NCBI GenBank assembly: GCA_963665005.2 | Contig: CAXXTQ010000001.1 | Coordinates: forward strand, 2,170,001 to 2,234,000 | DNA length: 64,000 nt | Direction of reading: 5' to 3' | Origin: G963665005 sp963665005 | Lineage (GTDB): Bacteria; Bacillota; Clostridia; Christensenellales; SZUA-584 | Shown: piece by piece, positions 1 through 8,596 of the stretch | Layout of the letters: each line of letters opens with the position of its first letter | Position numbering within the stretch: position 1 is the stretch's first letter | Notes under the pieces: generated by a model | What the model saw: only the letters and a program-made list of their open reading frames with translations | Told to the model about the DNA's origin: nothing | The model's database searches: none | Made by a program: the position numbers and the translations under genes

Positions 1-605
1 ACCAAATCGGCTTTTTGCGCGCTTTGCGCGAAATTGAGCACCAAACTTATTTTGGTGTCACAGGCTTGTTCGCTGACAATTTTCATAAGCGCGTACGCAT
101 CAACAACGGCAGTCGGCTCGGGCGTTGTTACAAGAATCGTTTCATGGCTTGCCTGTATCAGCCTTAACATGTTATCTGAAGCACCGGCGCTGGTATCAAA
201 AATGATAACGTCGGCAATGTCATCTAGATATAAAAGGTTTTGCAGCATAGCCCCCAGCGAGTTCCCGTTTAGATTAACAAGCTCATAAACGCCGCTTCCG
301 CCTGAAATAAACTTTACGCCCTCTAGCCCCGTTTCAATAATCTCGCTTATATCTTTGCGGTTTTCTATAACATCGAGTAAATCGTACTTTGTGCTTACGC
401 CAAGCATCACATCTATGTTCGAAAAACCAAAATCCATATCTATGATAAGAGCGCGCTTGCCTTTGCGGTTTAGCGCAATTGCCATATTAAGAGCAACGCT
501 CGATTTTCCGACTCCGCCTTTGCCGCTTGTCACAGTTATAACCTTTGTGTTGTTTTTCCTGCGCCTGCCGGACATTGCCCGCAGGTTTTGAGCTTGGTCT
601 GTCAT
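1..605 (-). CDS. flhG: FlhG (YlxH) MinD-family ATPase, C-terminus cut by window edge
   Basis: Translating the minus strand from the ATG at 605 gives an open frame to base 1 (201 codons), so the C-terminus lies outside the window. Residues 28-35 are the deviant Walker A motif GKGGVGKS. DMDFGFSNIDVMLG follows at about 57-70, DVIIFDTSAG is the Walker B strand, and TPEPTAVVDAYALMK is typical of flagellar MinD homologues. The N-terminus contains DQAQNLR, the DQAxxLR helix that in known FlhG proteins stimulates the FlhF GTPase. FlhG is a membrane-cycling ATPase that, with FlhF, controls flagellar number and placement. Its ATG overlaps the flhF stop in ATGA, so the two are translationally coupled. 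Family assignment is firm. Confidence 0.95.
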   Translation of the reverse strand, partial: MTDQAQNLRAMSGRRRKNNTKVITVTSGKGGVGKSSVALNMAIALNRKGKRALIIDMDFGFSNIDVMLGVSTKYDLLDVIENRKDISEIIETGLEGVKFISGGSGVYELVNLNGNSLGAMLQNLLYLDDIADVIIFDTSAGASDNMLRLIQASHETILVTTPEPTAVVDAYALMKIVSEQACDTKISLVLNFAQSAQKADL

Positions 606-1735
606 ACGCTTCGCCCCGCAATATTCTGCACTATTCTTTCTACGCTTGCCTCACAGATATCCCCCGGCACATTCTGGCCCGTCGTCATATACGAAAGAGG
701 CTTTCTTGCATAATCGGCAATGTTCAAAATGTTGCCCCAGGTATTTATCTCATCAAGCTTTGTAAAAATAAACTTGAAATCATCGACAAACGAATAATAA
801 TTGACAATATCTCTGCATGATCTGTATCCTGTAACTACGCTGAGTATCAAAAATACCTCGTCCGCCTGGCTGACTCTCATATATTCCGCCAATTCTTTTT
901 TGTACTCTTCATCTTTTGTGCTTTTCCCCGCAGTATCTATCAGCACGACGTCTTTGTCTTCCAGCGCCTTTAAAGCTTGTTTTAATTCCTGAGTGTTATA
1001 AGCGGTTTGCATATTGATATCCATTATCTCCGAGTATATTTTCATATGTTCTATCGCGCCTACACGGTATGTGTCCATATTTATAAGCCCCACATTAAGA
1101 TTTTGGTTAAAAGCAAGCTGGCTCGCCAGTTTTACAAGAGTTGTCGTCTTGCCTGCTCCTGTCGGGCCGACAAACAAAAGCACATTCTGTTTATACTTTT
1201 TTAATTTGAGTGGTACAGATTCGCCGAGTTTGTTTGATATAAGCTGCTGCGCAACAGTATTTATATCTATTGCTTTTCTGCCGAGAATCTCCTGCGTCTG
1301 CTGCGAAATTTCTTTTGCTATTTCTTCGTGCACTTCGCTTTCTATAAGCCCGTTATACAAACCCAATATCTCCGAGGTAAACGTCAGAGTCGTTTCTTTG
1401 TTGGCGACACGAATCTTGTTTGAAAAATCGCGCACGACATCTTTTAACTCGCTCACCTGTTCGCTCAGCGAATTTATCTGTTTAACGTTCTTTGATGATT
1501 CGCTGTTATCCGAATTGCTCTCGGCCGGTTTTTTATCGGTTTGTTTAGAGCCTTTTCGAAACTCAGCAGGGTCATACGCCGCTACAATCTCAACCATTTT
1601 TTTTTGGAATAGGCCGGCGATACCTTTCTTGCGTATCATTTTGCTGTCGAGAATAACGGCGTCCGAGCCAAAATCTTTTCTTATTTTCTGCAAAGCCTGC
1701 TGCTTGTCTTTTGCTACAAATCTTTTTACAAACAT
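602..1735 (-). CDS. flhF: FlhF, SRP-type GTPase for flagellar placement
   Basis: The protein of about 377 residues begins MFVKRFVAKDKQQALQKI, the FlhF N-terminal pattern ending in GSDAVIL. A longer frame from a TTG at 1756 overlaps flhA; the ATG at 1735 is preferred because GGTGGTGAG sits just upstream. A variable basic/Ser-rich linker and a helical N domain precede the GTPase domain: G1 GPTGAGKTTT at about 190-199, DTAGKS at about 267-272 and TKLDE at about 325-329. FlhF is an SRP-like GTPase at the cell membrane that marks the site of flagellar assembly and is switched off by FlhG. It starts 2 nt after the flhA stop and overlaps flhG by 4 nt. Confidence 0.95.
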   Translation of the reverse strand: MFVKRFVAKDKQQALQKIRKDFGSDAVILDSKMIRKKGIAGLFQKKMVEIVAAYDPAEFRKGSKQTDKKPAESNSDNSESSKNVKQINSLSEQVSELKDVVRDFSNKIRVANKETTLTFTSEILGLYNGLIESEVHEEIAKEISQQTQEILGRKAIDINTVAQQLISNKLGESVPLKLKKYKQNVLLFVGPTGAGKTTTLVKLASQLAFNQNLNVGLINMDTYRVGAIEHMKIYSEIMDINMQTAYNTQELKQALKALEDKDVVLIDTAGKSTKDEEYKKELAEYMRVSQADEVFLILSVVTGYRSCRDIVNYYSFVDDFKFIFTKLDEINTWGNILNIADYARKPLSYMTTGQNVPGDICEASVERIVQNIAGRSV

Positions 1736-1737
1736 CT

Positions 1738-3780
1738 CTATAAACTCACCACCCAATCTGACGATATTTCAATGTTCTGCTCTAACTCGTTATACGAGAG
1801 AACAATTAATTCCGGATAAATGGATTCTGAAAGGTTTTTTATGTGCTTTCTTATAAGCGGCGTTGTAACCACCATAGGCGGTATTCCCAAACCAAGAGAC
1901 TTGTCCACAGCGTTTTTCAGGCTGCTGAGCATCCTTTGAATCTGCGAAGGTTCAAGCGCAGCATGCGCACCCTGGTCTGTCTTTCTTATGCTTTCTAAAA
2001 CAGCTTTTTCAAGGTCGGGGTTCAGCGTGATAACTCTTGCTTTTCCGTCGGGAATAAACCGTTTTGTAATCGCACGTTTTAAATTCTGGCGCACATATTC
2101 TGTTAATACATCGGTATCTTTTGTTACCGTACCGTAATCTCCCAAAAGCTCAAGTATAGAGCTTATATCCCTTATAGAAATATTTTCGCGCAAAAGGTTT
2201 GCCAATACTTTTTGTACTTCACCTATTGTGAACAGCTTGGGTATGATTTCTTCGACAAGCGCCGGCTGCTGTTTTTTGAGATTGTCTATAATAGTCTGTA
2301 CCTGCTGACGCCCCAAAAGCTCGTCAGCATGCTGTTTTATGACTTCCATCAAATGCGTAGATATAACGGACGGCACATCTATAGTTGTATACCCTTTTAG
2401 TTCTGCTTTTTCCCTGTCGCGTTGCGTTATCCACAGCGCGGGCAGCCCAAACGCAGGCTCTACCGTTTCAATACCGTCAATCGGCTCGTCTACGTCATCC
2501 GGCTTTAATGCCAGGAAATGATCAAGCATGACTTCGCCTTTGGCAATTTCGAGGCCTTTTATCTTTATAACATACTCTTTTCGCCCAAGCTGTATGTTGT
2601 CTCTGAGCCTTACTATAGGTACTATTATTCCAAGGTCTAGCGCGCATTGACGCCTTATCATTACAACCCTGTCAAGAAGGTCTCCGCCCTGTGCGGCGTC
2701 GACAAGAGATATAAGCCCGTATCCGAATTCCATTTCAATAAGGTCAACATGCAAAAGCGATGTGACGCTCTCGGGCTTTCTTTTTTCTACCGCGCTCTTT
2801 TCCGCAGCATCTTTTTTTACCGCGTCCTGCTTTTTCTTCGTCTGTGTCGATTTATAGTAACCGACTATCGCAAGCGCTACGCCGACTATTATAAGTATTT
2901 CAGTAGGCAGCCCGGGCATGAAACCAATCAGCGCGAGCATTCCGCCGAGTAAATAAAATATATACGGCTTGCCGAGTAGCTGCTTTGAAAGATCTTGTCC
3001 GAAGCTTTCTTTTGTTACGGCGCGAGTTACTATAATACCCGTTGCTGTCGATACGAGCAGGGCGGGGATCTGGCTGCACAGCCCATCGCCGACAGTAGCA
3101 AGAGTGTAGACTTGTATTACTTCATCAAAGCTTACCGCCTGCCCGCTCACGCCGAGCACGCCTATTATTATGCCGCCCACGATATTAATAACGGTAATAA
3201 CTATGCCGACTATGGCATCGCCTTTAACAAACTTTGAAGCACCATCCATAGAGCCATAAAAATCGGCTTCGCTCTGTATTTCCTGTCTTCTTTCTCTTGC
3301 CTGTGTTTCGTTTATAAGCCCCGAGCTTAAATCTGCGTCAATGGCCATTTGTTTTCCGGGCATGGCATCAAGAGTAAACCTTGCCGAAACTTCGGCTACT
3401 CTTTCCGCGCCTTTTGTTATAACGATAAACTGTACGACTACGATAATAAGAAAAACCACAAGCCCGACAACAAGGTTGCTTCCTACAACAAAGCTTCCGA
3501 ACGCTTTTATAACGCTTCCCGCTTCGCCGCCGTTTCCGAGTATAAGCCGTGTAGACGAAATATTAAGCGCCAGCCGGAAAAGCGTAACTATCAAAAGCAC
3601 CGTCGGGTACGTAGAAAAATCCAAAACCTTTTTTATGTACAGCGTTACAAGCAATATCAAAAGCGATGTTGCGATATTTATAATCAGGAAAAAATCCATC
3701 AATCCGGGAGAAAGCGGAATAATTATTAGTATTACGATTATCAGTATTAACACGGCTATCAGTATGTCGGTAAATTTCAA
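1738..3780 (-). CDS. flhA: FlhA, flagellar type III export gate protein
   Basis: This is a 680-residue protein with about eight membrane segments in residues 1-320 and a soluble export-cargo/chaperone-docking domain from about 330 to the end. The FHIPEP-family signature lies around residues 122-150 (KGAERVAEVSARFTLDAMPGK shortened to its core, SARFTLDAMPGKQMAID). Length and layout fit FlhA. It forms the nonameric ring of the flagellar type III export gate and couples proton flow to secretion. The ATG at 3780 overlaps the flhB stop by 4 nt (ATGA), so the order flhB-flhA-flhF is co-translated. Confidence 0.97.
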   Translation of the reverse strand: MKFTDILIAVLILIIVILIIIPLSPGLMDFFLIINIATSLLILLVTLYIKKVLDFSTYPTVLLIVTLFRLALNISSTRLILGNGGEAGSVIKAFGSFVVGSNLVVGLVVFLIIVVVQFIVITKGAERVAEVSARFTLDAMPGKQMAIDADLSSGLINETQARERRQEIQSEADFYGSMDGASKFVKGDAIVGIVITVINIVGGIIIGVLGVSGQAVSFDEVIQVYTLATVGDGLCSQIPALLVSTATGIIVTRAVTKESFGQDLSKQLLGKPYIFYLLGGMLALIGFMPGLPTEILIIVGVALAIVGYYKSTQTKKKQDAVKKDAAEKSAVEKRKPESVTSLLHVDLIEMEFGYGLISLVDAAQGGDLLDRVVMIRRQCALDLGIIVPIVRLRDNIQLGRKEYVIKIKGLEIAKGEVMLDHFLALKPDDVDEPIDGIETVEPAFGLPALWITQRDREKAELKGYTTIDVPSVISTHLMEVIKQHADELLGRQQVQTIIDNLKKQQPALVEEIIPKLFTIGEVQKVLANLLRENISIRDISSILELLGDYGTVTKDTDVLTEYVRQNLKRAITKRFIPDGKARVITLNPDLEKAVLESIRKTDQGAHAALEPSQIQRMLSSLKNAVDKSLGLGIPPMVVTTPLIRKHIKNLSESIYPELIVLSYNELEQNIEISSDWVVSL

Positions 3781-4856
3781 GCTTTTCTCCCTCCTTGTTT
3801 CATGCGGTATACATAAGCCAGTACTTCTGCTACAGCTTTGTATAAATCTTCGGGCACTTCGTCGCCCACGTCGCAGAAAAAGTACAGCGACCGCGCAAGC
3901 GGTTTATTCTCTACGATCTCTATTTTGTGTTCTCTTGCTTTTTCTTTTATCTTCTGCGCAAGATAGTCTTTGCCTTTGGCGACTACTACCGGCGCTGAAG
4001 TTTTCTCTTCTTTATATTCAAGCCCTATGGCGTAATGCGTTGGGTTTGTTATAACTACGTCTGCGTCTTTTATCGCCTGAACCATACGCATGCGGCTCAT
4101 CTGTCTCTGTTTCTGAGTTATTCTGCTCTTTATCTGAGGATTACCCTCAGTCGTTTTATACTCATCTCTTATTTCCTGTTTTGTCATCATCATGTCTTTG
4201 TTGTGTTTCCATCGCTGAAACATATAATCAAAAGGCGCAAAAACGGCTAGTGCTAATGCAAGCTTAAACGCTGCGCTAAAGAGTATATCGACAAATGCTG
4301 TAATAGAAAATTCTATATCTTCCGTCATCAGCGAGGGGTATTTTCCCATAGTCCGCTCGTATTCGCTGTAAGCAACCGCGCCGAGTATTGCTATTTTCAC
4401 AAGCGACTTTACCAGTTCCATAAGCGTTTGCTTGGAAAATATACGCTTAAATCCCGCGCCCATGCTTATTCTTTCCATCTTTGGCGCCATCGCTTTAGTA
4501 GAAAAGATAAAACCAACCTGCAATACATTAAAGACTACTGCGCATATAAGAGCGGCTATAAGCACCGGAGCCAATATTGTCAGCAGCATCAGTATAGCGT
4601 CGGCTACTGCTGTTGAGGCTGTAACTGCCGTAAACGGTTTTGTTACATCCTGCTGCGAAAAGAAATAGCGCAATAAATCTTTTATATTATTTATTATCTG
4701 TTCGCCGAATACCGAGAGCGCCCCGAACATTGCCGCCAATGAAAGAGCGGTAATCATTTCTTTGCTCTTGAATACCTGGCCTTTTTCCCTGGCTTCCCGT
4801 TTTCGTTTGGGTGTTGCTTTTTCTGTCTTTTCTCCGGCCGACTGCTGTTTAGCCAT
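3777..4856 (-). CDS. flhB: FlhB, export gate specificity switch
   Basis: The protein has 359 residues. The N-terminus is Lys/Glu-rich and begins MAKQQSAGEKTEKATPKRK, as in FlhB. About four membrane segments lie between residues 35 and 210, followed by a charged linker and a C-terminal cytoplasmic domain. The autocleavage motif NPTH is at residues 271-274 (VVITNPTHYAIG). In the family, cleavage between N and P switches export from rod/hook to filament substrates. It starts 3 nt after the fliR stop. A separate small FlhB-C-like gene (ylqH, 17789-18088) lies further upstream in the same cluster. Confidence 0.97.
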   Translation of the reverse strand: MAKQQSAGEKTEKATPKRKREAREKGQVFKSKEMITALSLAAMFGALSVFGEQIINNIKDLLRYFFSQQDVTKPFTAVTASTAVADAILMLLTILAPVLIAALICAVVFNVLQVGFIFSTKAMAPKMERISMGAGFKRIFSKQTLMELVKSLVKIAILGAVAYSEYERTMGKYPSLMTEDIEFSITAFVDILFSAAFKLALALAVFAPFDYMFQRWKHNKDMMMTKQEIRDEYKTTEGNPQIKSRITQKQRQMSRMRMVQAIKDADVVITNPTHYAIGLEYKEEKTSAPVVVAKGKDYLAQKIKEKAREHKIEIVENKPLARSLYFFCDVGDEVPEDLYKAVAEVLAYVYRMKQGGRKA

Positions 4857-4859
4857 TGC

Positions 4860-5642
4860 TTAAATCAACCCTAAAATCATTTTGTCTATAGATTTATACA
4901 TCTGACTGAAAATCACATCAGTGAAATACACAAAAACCGGTAAGATCAGCAGCAGCATCAGAAACCCAAGCAGTATTTTTAACGGTATGCCGACAACAAA
5001 GACATTCATCTGCGGTATCGCTCGAACGATAAACCCGAGCACGACTTCTCCCAAAAGCCCCGAAGCTATAAGAGGTATAGCGACATGTACCGCCAGCAAA
5101 AATGCAAGTATAAACACATCTAGCGCGACTATTCCTATCTTGGGGCTAAGCGTAACCGTTCCTATCGGTATGTTGGAAAAAGTCCCTTTTATGATGTGTA
5201 TCAGCTGCAGGTGCCCGTTTACAGAAAAAAATGTTATCATCATAACCATAGTCAGCAGGCTCCCTGTAATCGGTATGCTGATATTGCTCTGTACGTCAAA
5301 CACATTTACCATACCAAACCCCATCTGCATATCCATAACCTGCCCTGATGTCTGCACGATAGAAAAAAACAATGTTGTCACATATCCGAGCACCAGCCCG
5401 AAAAGCAATTCTTTTATGCACAACAGCGCAAACACCCATACGTTTTGGTACTCTACCACCGTCCCTTCGCTTTGTGATGAAAAAATAACGTAAGTCACCA
5501 TCAGGCAAAAACATATCTTTAATATATTAGGCAGATTCTTTCTTCCGAATATAGGAGAAGAAACAATCAGAGCCGTCACGCGTATAAACATCAATATAAA
5601 GCAGTCTAAGTTTATGACAATTTTGCTTAATATCTCTTCCAT
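4860..5642 (-). CDS. fliR: FliR, export gate membrane protein
   Basis: The protein has about 260 residues, is very hydrophobic with several membrane segments, and contains the FliR/YscT pattern FGLVLGYVTTLFFSIVQTSG and a C-terminal LILPVFVYFTDVIF segment. A longer frame reaches 5672, but that would overlap fliQ and has no ribosome site. The ATG at 5642 (MEEILSKIV) just after the fliQ stop is preferred, although its ribosome site is weak and may rely on coupling. FliP, FliQ and FliR form the helical core of the export gate. Confidence 0.93.
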   Translation of the reverse strand: MEEILSKIVINLDCFILMFIRVTALIVSSPIFGRKNLPNILKICFCLMVTYVIFSSQSEGTVVEYQNVWVFALLCIKELLFGLVLGYVTTLFFSIVQTSGQVMDMQMGFGMVNVFDVQSNISIPITGSLLTMVMMITFFSVNGHLQLIHIIKGTFSNIPIGTVTLSPKIGIVALDVFILAFLLAVHVAIPLIASGLLGEVVLGFIVRAIPQMNVFVVGIPLKILLGFLMLLLILPVFVYFTDVIFSQMYKSIDKMILGLI

Positions 5643-5649
5643 ATTCTTA

Positions 5650-5919
5650 TTACTTGAGCATAGTATCGACATAGCCGAACATGCGTGTGGCGAATTCTGT
5701 TAAGTTTGTCAGCATCATGCCTCCGAACAAAAGTATTGCCAGCAGCACCGCGACTATTTTAGGCACGAAAGCTAAAGTTTGTTCGTTTATCTGTGTGGTC
5801 GCCTGAAATATTGATACAATAACTCCGACAACCATTGCCACTATAAGCATGGGAGCAGCTACTATTAATATAGTTGAGATACCGTCCTGCAAGACGGTAA
5901 TCACTTCTGCCTGATTCAA
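5650..5919 (-). CDS. fliQ: FliQ, small export gate protein
   Basis: The protein has 89 residues and two long hydrophobic helices. It contains IVSIFQATTQINEQTLAFVPK, whose core FQATTQINEQTL is the hallmark FliQ/YscS sequence. The start is a TTG at 5919, supported by GGAGGG eight bases upstream; no closer ATG fits. FliQ packs around FliP and FliR in the export gate. The gene lies 57 nt after fliP and 7 nt before the chosen fliR start. Confidence 0.95.
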   Translation of the reverse strand: MNQAEVITVLQDGISTILIVAAPMLIVAMVVGVIVSIFQATTQINEQTLAFVPKIVAVLLAILLFGGMMLTNLTEFATRMFGYVDTMLK

Positions 5920-5976
5920 TTTCTTTGCCCTCCGTATCTAAAACCTTGCTATAACTTATCAATAAAAGCTGAATAG

Positions 5977-6726
5977 CTATCCGAAGCTTGTAATAAGAGT
6001 TTGTACTGTCAGCATCCATCCGTCGACAAGTACAAATAAAAGCAGCTTAAACGGCAGCGATATAACTATCGGCGGCAGCATCATCATTCCCATAGACATG
6101 AGCACGCTTGCCACAATAAGGTCTATTACTATAAACGGCAGATACAGCAAAAAGCCTATCTGGAATCCGCGCTTTATTTCGCTTGTCATAAAGGCGGGTA
6201 TCAGTACGGCATTTGAAATATCGTCGAGCTCTTTAATATCAACGTCTTCCGAAACGGATATAAAAAACTCTAAGTCCGCTTCATACGTTTGTTTCATCAT
6301 AAACTCGCGGACCGGTTTCATGCCAAGCTCAAGCGCTTCGTCTACGTCTATTTCTTCGTTTACGAAAGGCTCGTATGCCGTTGTTTCTATTTCGTTTATG
6401 ACAGGCGACATAACAAAAAACGTCAGAAAAAGCGCAAGCCCGATAAGCACCTGGTTGGGCGGCATCTGCTGCATACCAAGCCCGTTTCTTATCAGCGAAA
6501 GAACTATTATAATTCTAGGAAAACACGTCAGCATTATAAGTATCGACGGCAGTATAGAAAGTATAGTAAGCATAAGCATTATGTCTACAGTCTCCGACCT
6601 GTCGCCAAGTACGCCGTTTAACACCTGCTGCCCGCCCGAGCCTTCGGCCGCCGCATCCAAAGAGGAACATCCCGAAAGAAGAAAAATCAACAAAGCAAAA
6701 GCGACGACTACAATAATCTTCTTCAT
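5977..6726 (-). CDS. fliP: FliP, export gate core protein
   Basis: The protein has 249 residues. An N-terminal signal peptide is followed by a polar stretch and the conserved block PSILIMLTCFPRIIIVLS and QQMPPNQVLIGLALFLTFF, which is diagnostic for FliP. The C-terminal half contains GFQIGFLLYLPFIVIDLIV and the SMGMMMLPP motif. FliP is the central pentamer of the export gate. The signal peptide ends in LLSGCSS, which resembles a lipobox. The ATG at 6726 overlaps the fliO stop by 4 nt. Confidence 0.96.
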   Translation of the reverse strand: MKKIIVVVAFALLIFLLSGCSSLDAAAEGSGGQQVLNGVLGDRSETVDIMLMLTILSILPSILIMLTCFPRIIIVLSLIRNGLGMQQMPPNQVLIGLALFLTFFVMSPVINEIETTAYEPFVNEEIDVDEALELGMKPVREFMMKQTYEADLEFFISVSEDVDIKELDDISNAVLIPAFMTSEIKRGFQIGFLLYLPFIVIDLIVASVLMSMGMMMLPPIVISLPFKLLLFVLVDGWMLTVQTLITSFG

Positions 6727-7220
6727 TCGATTACCTCATCTTTGCTTTTTTTGTTTATCCTTGTTCTTCTTTGCTGCACTGCATTATTCATCTGCTCTAA
6801 AATATCGTCGCTCGGCAGCTTGGAAGACGCTCGATTTTTCTTTCCCTCTTTCGCCTTCATGCGGGCGTTTTTAAGATTTTTCTGTGAACCTTTGGCAGTA
6901 TTAATAATCCCCTGAAGTCTGGCAATCAAAGTTTCTTCGTTCTTCGGCGCCACTTCAACCGATTCTAATTCATCTTCATTTATCGTTGTAATGAGATTTA
7001 CAGACTGGTTTGAAATTCCTATTACTAAATTCTTGTTTCCCACTTTAAGTAAAAGTATCTGTTTATCTTTTGAAACGGGCATTCTTTCAAGCACATTAAG
7101 ATAACGGCTTTTTGTAATGCGCCTTGACTTTTTCGATATGAATTTAGTGACAAAATATGCCGCAAATATAACAGCGGCCATTATTATAATATAATAAAAT
7201 GTAGACCAAACGTTGTCCAT
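6723..7220 (-). CDS. fliO: FliO, export gate assembly protein
   Basis: The protein has about 165 residues. One membrane segment (about residues 5-28) is followed by a basic region and a small beta domain, with VLERMPVSKDKQILLLKVGNK matching the FliO/FliZ family pattern. The tail is Lys/Arg-rich. The ATG at 7220 is chosen over an upstream TTG because GGGGGAG lies immediately before it. FliO is thought to chaperone FliP assembly. It is poorly conserved in sequence, so the call rests on the membrane segment, the domain pattern and its place directly before fliP. Confidence 0.88.
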   Translation of the reverse strand: MDNVWSTFYYIIIMAAVIFAAYFVTKFISKKSRRITKSRYLNVLERMPVSKDKQILLLKVGNKNLVIGISNQSVNLITTINEDELESVEVAPKNEETLIARLQGIINTAKGSQKNLKNARMKAKEGKKNRASSKLPSDDILEQMNNAVQQRRTRINKKSKDEVIE

Positions 7221-7414
7221 AAACTCCCCCAAATAATGCTCTACACTTTATATACCCAAAGATTTATTAATGAAACATAATATTCCATTTATAAGCTATT
7301 TTATACATTTAGCTTGTTATGTTACATTTATGTTACATTTAATTATTATTTGTAATATATCATTTTTATATTATATATTTCTAATTGAGTTATTATTTTC
7401 TTTGCTGCCAAAGC
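7221..7414. other. AT-rich gap where fliF-fliY would be expected
   Basis: This 194-bp stretch separates fliE from fliO. In the common fla/che order the fliF-G-H-I-J-K, flgD-E and fliL-M-Y genes lie here. It is very AT-rich, has no open frame with a ribosome site, and contains a tandem 11-bp duplication (7320-7330 and 7331-7341, unit TGTTACATTTA). A weak TATATA-type -10 precedes fliO, but no convincing -35 or sigma-D motif was seen. Confidence 0.6.
7320..7341. repeat. Perfect tandem 11-bp repeat
   Basis: TGTTACATTTA occurs twice head to tail (7320-7330 and 7331-7341) in the fliE-fliO gap. Two copies are too few to name a repeat family. It could be a regulatory direct repeat or simple slippage in AT-rich DNA. 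Confidence 0.6.
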
Positions 7415-7714
7415 TTATAACTGCATGTTCATTACTTCGTCATACGCTTCTATTACTTTGTTTCTTATTTGTATTGCAAGGTTTAAAGCAAGCTCTGCTT
7501 TTTGTGCTTCTATCATTGCGGTGTGGATACTGTCCCCGTCGCTTTCTCCGGTCAGCAGGTTTACGTTTTGCTCTTTGGCCGCTGTTTCTGTCTCCTGTGC
7601 GTTGTCTATGGCGTTGCTTAACAGCTCTGAAAATTCTTCTGTTTCGTTTACGTTTTTAGCCGAGCTAATACGTTCGATTCCTGAAATGATACTGTTTAAA
7701 GAACTAATCTCCAT
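7415..7714 (-). CDS. fliE: FliE, hook-basal body adaptor
   Basis: The protein has about 99 residues. The C-terminal half, with HTAMIEAQKAELALNLAIQ and RNKVIEAYDEVMNMQ, is the conserved FliE signature. The ATG at 7714 is preferred over the upstream GTG/ATG codons because AAAGGTG lies six to seven bases before it. FliE joins the MS ring to the rod and is an early export substrate. The gene follows flgB-flgC as in most flagellar loci, but here it is followed by fliO instead of fliF. Confidence 0.95.
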   Translation of the reverse strand: MEISSLNSIISGIERISSAKNVNETEEFSELLSNAIDNAQETETAAKEQNVNLLTGESDGDSIHTAMIEAQKAELALNLAIQIRNKVIEAYDEVMNMQL

Positions 7715-7736
7715 ATTCATCACCTTTCAAAAAATT

Positions 7737-8162
7737 CTAATTACCGATTTCAAGCGCCTTCATCGCGATATTCTTTGTAGCGTTCAGTACTGTTACATTT
7801 GCCTCGTATGAGCGTGTCGCAGACATCAAATCTATTATCTCTTTTGTTTCATCAACGTTTGGCATTTGTACATAACCTTGCTCATTCGCGTCGGGATTAT
7901 CAGGGTCGTACTCAAGCTCAAAATCCGACGTGTCTTCAATGATCTGCGAAACGGCGACTCCGCCGCCAATTGCGGAATTAAACGCCGAAGAAAATGACGA
8001 AGCCTGCCTTTGGCCGAGCACGGCAACTTTTCTTCTGTAAGGCTCGCCGCTTTGTGTTCTTGTTGTCTCTGCGTTAGCGATATTTTCGCTTATTATATCC
8101 ATTCGCATACGCTGTGCGGTAAGCGCCGATGCGCTTATATCCAAAGACGATAAAAAACCCAT
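7737..8162 (-). CDS. flgC: FlgC, proximal rod protein
   Basis: The protein has 141 residues. The N-terminus SLDISASALTAQRMRMDIISENIANAETT is the rod/hook family motif (core RMDIISENIANAETT). The C-terminus, with MPNVDETKEIIDLMSATRSYEANV and NATKNIAMKALEIG, is characteristic of FlgC. N- and C-terminal helices form the coiled coil of the rod. It starts 3 nt after the flgB stop. Confidence 0.97.
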   Translation of the reverse strand: MGFLSSLDISASALTAQRMRMDIISENIANAETTRTQSGEPYRRKVAVLGQRQASSFSSAFNSAIGGGVAVSQIIEDTSDFELEYDPDNPDANEQGYVQMPNVDETKEIIDLMSATRSYEANVTVLNATKNIAMKALEIGN

Positions 8163-8165
8163 TGC

Positions 8166-8564
8166 TTATCTCCCTTCGCTGATAACCATTCTTAGCTTTC
8201 TGAACTCACTTTTTACCTGCGAAATCAGTGTATTATAAAATATAGTGTTTTTCGCAAGCTCTGTACTCTCGTAATCTATGTTTACATTGTTGCCGTCCAT
8301 ACCGTAAGTTGTGGCGGTATCTTTAACAATATTCGCTTCTATATTATCAGTATCGTTGAATTTTATATGTTTATCGCGCGTAGTTTTCGCACAAAAAGAA
8401 CCGCTTTTAAGCGCATCTTTGAAAGACGACTCAAAATCGACCTTAGAGCTTTTAAAGCCGGCCGTATCTACATTTGCTATATTGTTTGCAATAACCTCGT
8501 TGCGCAGCCATGATGCATCGAGGCCTTTGCCAAGCAGGTCTATATTGCCAAAAAGATTATTCAA
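8166..8564 (-). CDS. flgB: FlgB, proximal rod protein
   Basis: The protein has 132 residues. It contains LRNEVIANNIANVDTAGFK near the N-terminus (rod-family motif) and NVNIDYESTELAKNTIFYN near the C-terminus, which distinguishes FlgB from other rod proteins. FlgB is the first axial rod component exported. It sits 32 nt after the lytic transglycosylase gene, suggesting that rod assembly and wall opening are co-expressed from the sigma-D-like promoter at 9253-9279. Confidence 0.96.
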   Translation of the reverse strand: MNNLFGNIDLLGKGLDASWLRNEVIANNIANVDTAGFKSSKVDFESSFKDALKSGSFCAKTTRDKHIKFNDTDNIEANIVKDTATTYGMDGNNVNIDYESTELAKNTIFYNTLISQVKSEFRKLRMVISEGR

Positions 8565-8596
8565 AGCAAATAAACCCTCCCTTTTTTGTTCTTTTT

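Noticed and set aside
1014..1856. Long plus-strand frame opposite flhF
   Set aside because: It is the antisense shadow of flhF; no ribosome site and no recognisable protein.
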